A DNA stretch of 64,000 bases from Dyadobacter sp. MSC1_007. GTDB taxonomy: Bacteria; Bacteroidota; Bacteroidia; Cytophagales; Spirosomataceae. The first letter of the stretch is position 1. Each line of letters begins with the position of its first letter. Where the stretch lies: the NCBI RefSeq assembly GCF_023667495.1, contig NZ_JAMOZL010000009.1, forward strand, positions 315,725-379,724. Reading direction: 5' to 3'. Position numbers and translations under genes: made by a program. Below, piece after piece: positions 63,971 through 64,000 of the stretch. The notes beneath the pieces are model-generated. The model worked only from the letters and a program-made list of their open reading frames with translations, searched no databases and was not told the origin of the DNA.

Positions 63971-64000
63971 GCGAGAGTGATGATTAAACTTAGTGATTTT
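63879..64000 (+). mobile_element. Left end of an IS21-type insertion sequence (partial)
   Basis: Three related 20-21-base direct repeats stand at 63879-63898 (ATTCCTGCGAAAGTACGCCA), 63901-63921 (GTTCCTGAGCAAAGGTTGCC and A) and 63925-63945 (ATTCCTACGCAAAGTACGCC and A), spaced 22 and 24 bases. Behind them, GCCACCTGAAAGTGGC can form a 5-base hairpin. IS21-family ends are known for two or three such terminal repeats that bind the IstA transposase. They abruptly interrupt the DUF1579 gene. The transposase gene, if present, lies outside the window. Confidence 0.55.

Overview
The window looks like chromosome of a Bacteroidota member of the Cytophagales, most like Dyadobacter or Spirosoma relatives. 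The reasons are a TonB-dependent receptor with a carboxypeptidase-regulatory N-terminus, a secreted protein with a type IX secretion (T9SS) sorting tail, several MacB/FtsX-type permeases, ThuA and DUF1345/DUF892/DUF3606 proteins, a weak use of Shine-Dalgarno sites and a mid-range G+C content. The genus is an inference. No rRNA, tRNA or CRISPR array was seen.

Layout. 1-4.2 kb: end of an unknown gene, a TonB-dependent receptor and an MFS transporter (an uptake unit). 4.2-16.3 kb: a gene graveyard. It holds broken copies of a DUF3179 protein, a RhuM protein, two FtsX permeases, a DUF1801 protein and a zeta toxin. Between them lie a live-looking ABC transporter/GntR unit, a T9SS-exported protein, and a DUF892/response regulator pair. 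16.4-25.1 kb: nine tightly packed plus-strand genes, all apparently cytosolic. They encode a trypsin-fold protease, a small companion, a two-subunit GMC flavo-iron-sulfur dehydrogenase, a VioB-type ferritin-like protein, a monooxygenase-like ABM protein, a heme-binding barrel, a tandem Dabb protein and a BBE-type bicovalent flavin oxidase. I know no described pathway with this gene set. 25.1-42.2 kb: a second RhuM graveyard with an inverted junction, then ordinary accessory genes (amidohydrolase, SnoaL, DUF1345, alpha/beta hydrolases, ThuA-discoidin, DHFR-like, PNPOx-like, an intact FtsX permease, VOC, a class C beta-lactamase-like hydrolase), a 19-residue tandem-repeat secreted protein and a zeta-toxin module.

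42.2-61.0 kb: the main feature, a ten-gene minus-strand operon of about 18.7 kb in which nearly every gene overlaps or abuts the next. Two giant PUFA/hglE-like synthases together carry KS, AT, DH, KR, tandem ACPs, a twin nitropropane-dioxygenase-like (enoyl-reductase type) region and a fused phosphopantetheinyl transferase. They are followed by a free ACP, an alpha/beta hydrolase, two GT1 glycosyltransferases and three paralogous condensation-fold acyltransferases. The architecture predicts a reduced polyketide or fatty chain that is glycosylated, probably twice, and then acylated up to three times: an acylated glycolipid. The product is not known to me.

61.0-64.0 kb: SnoaL-like protein, response regulator, a frameshifted short-chain dehydrogenase, and a DUF1579 gene whose 3' end is cut by what looks like the end of an IS21-type insertion sequence running out of the window.
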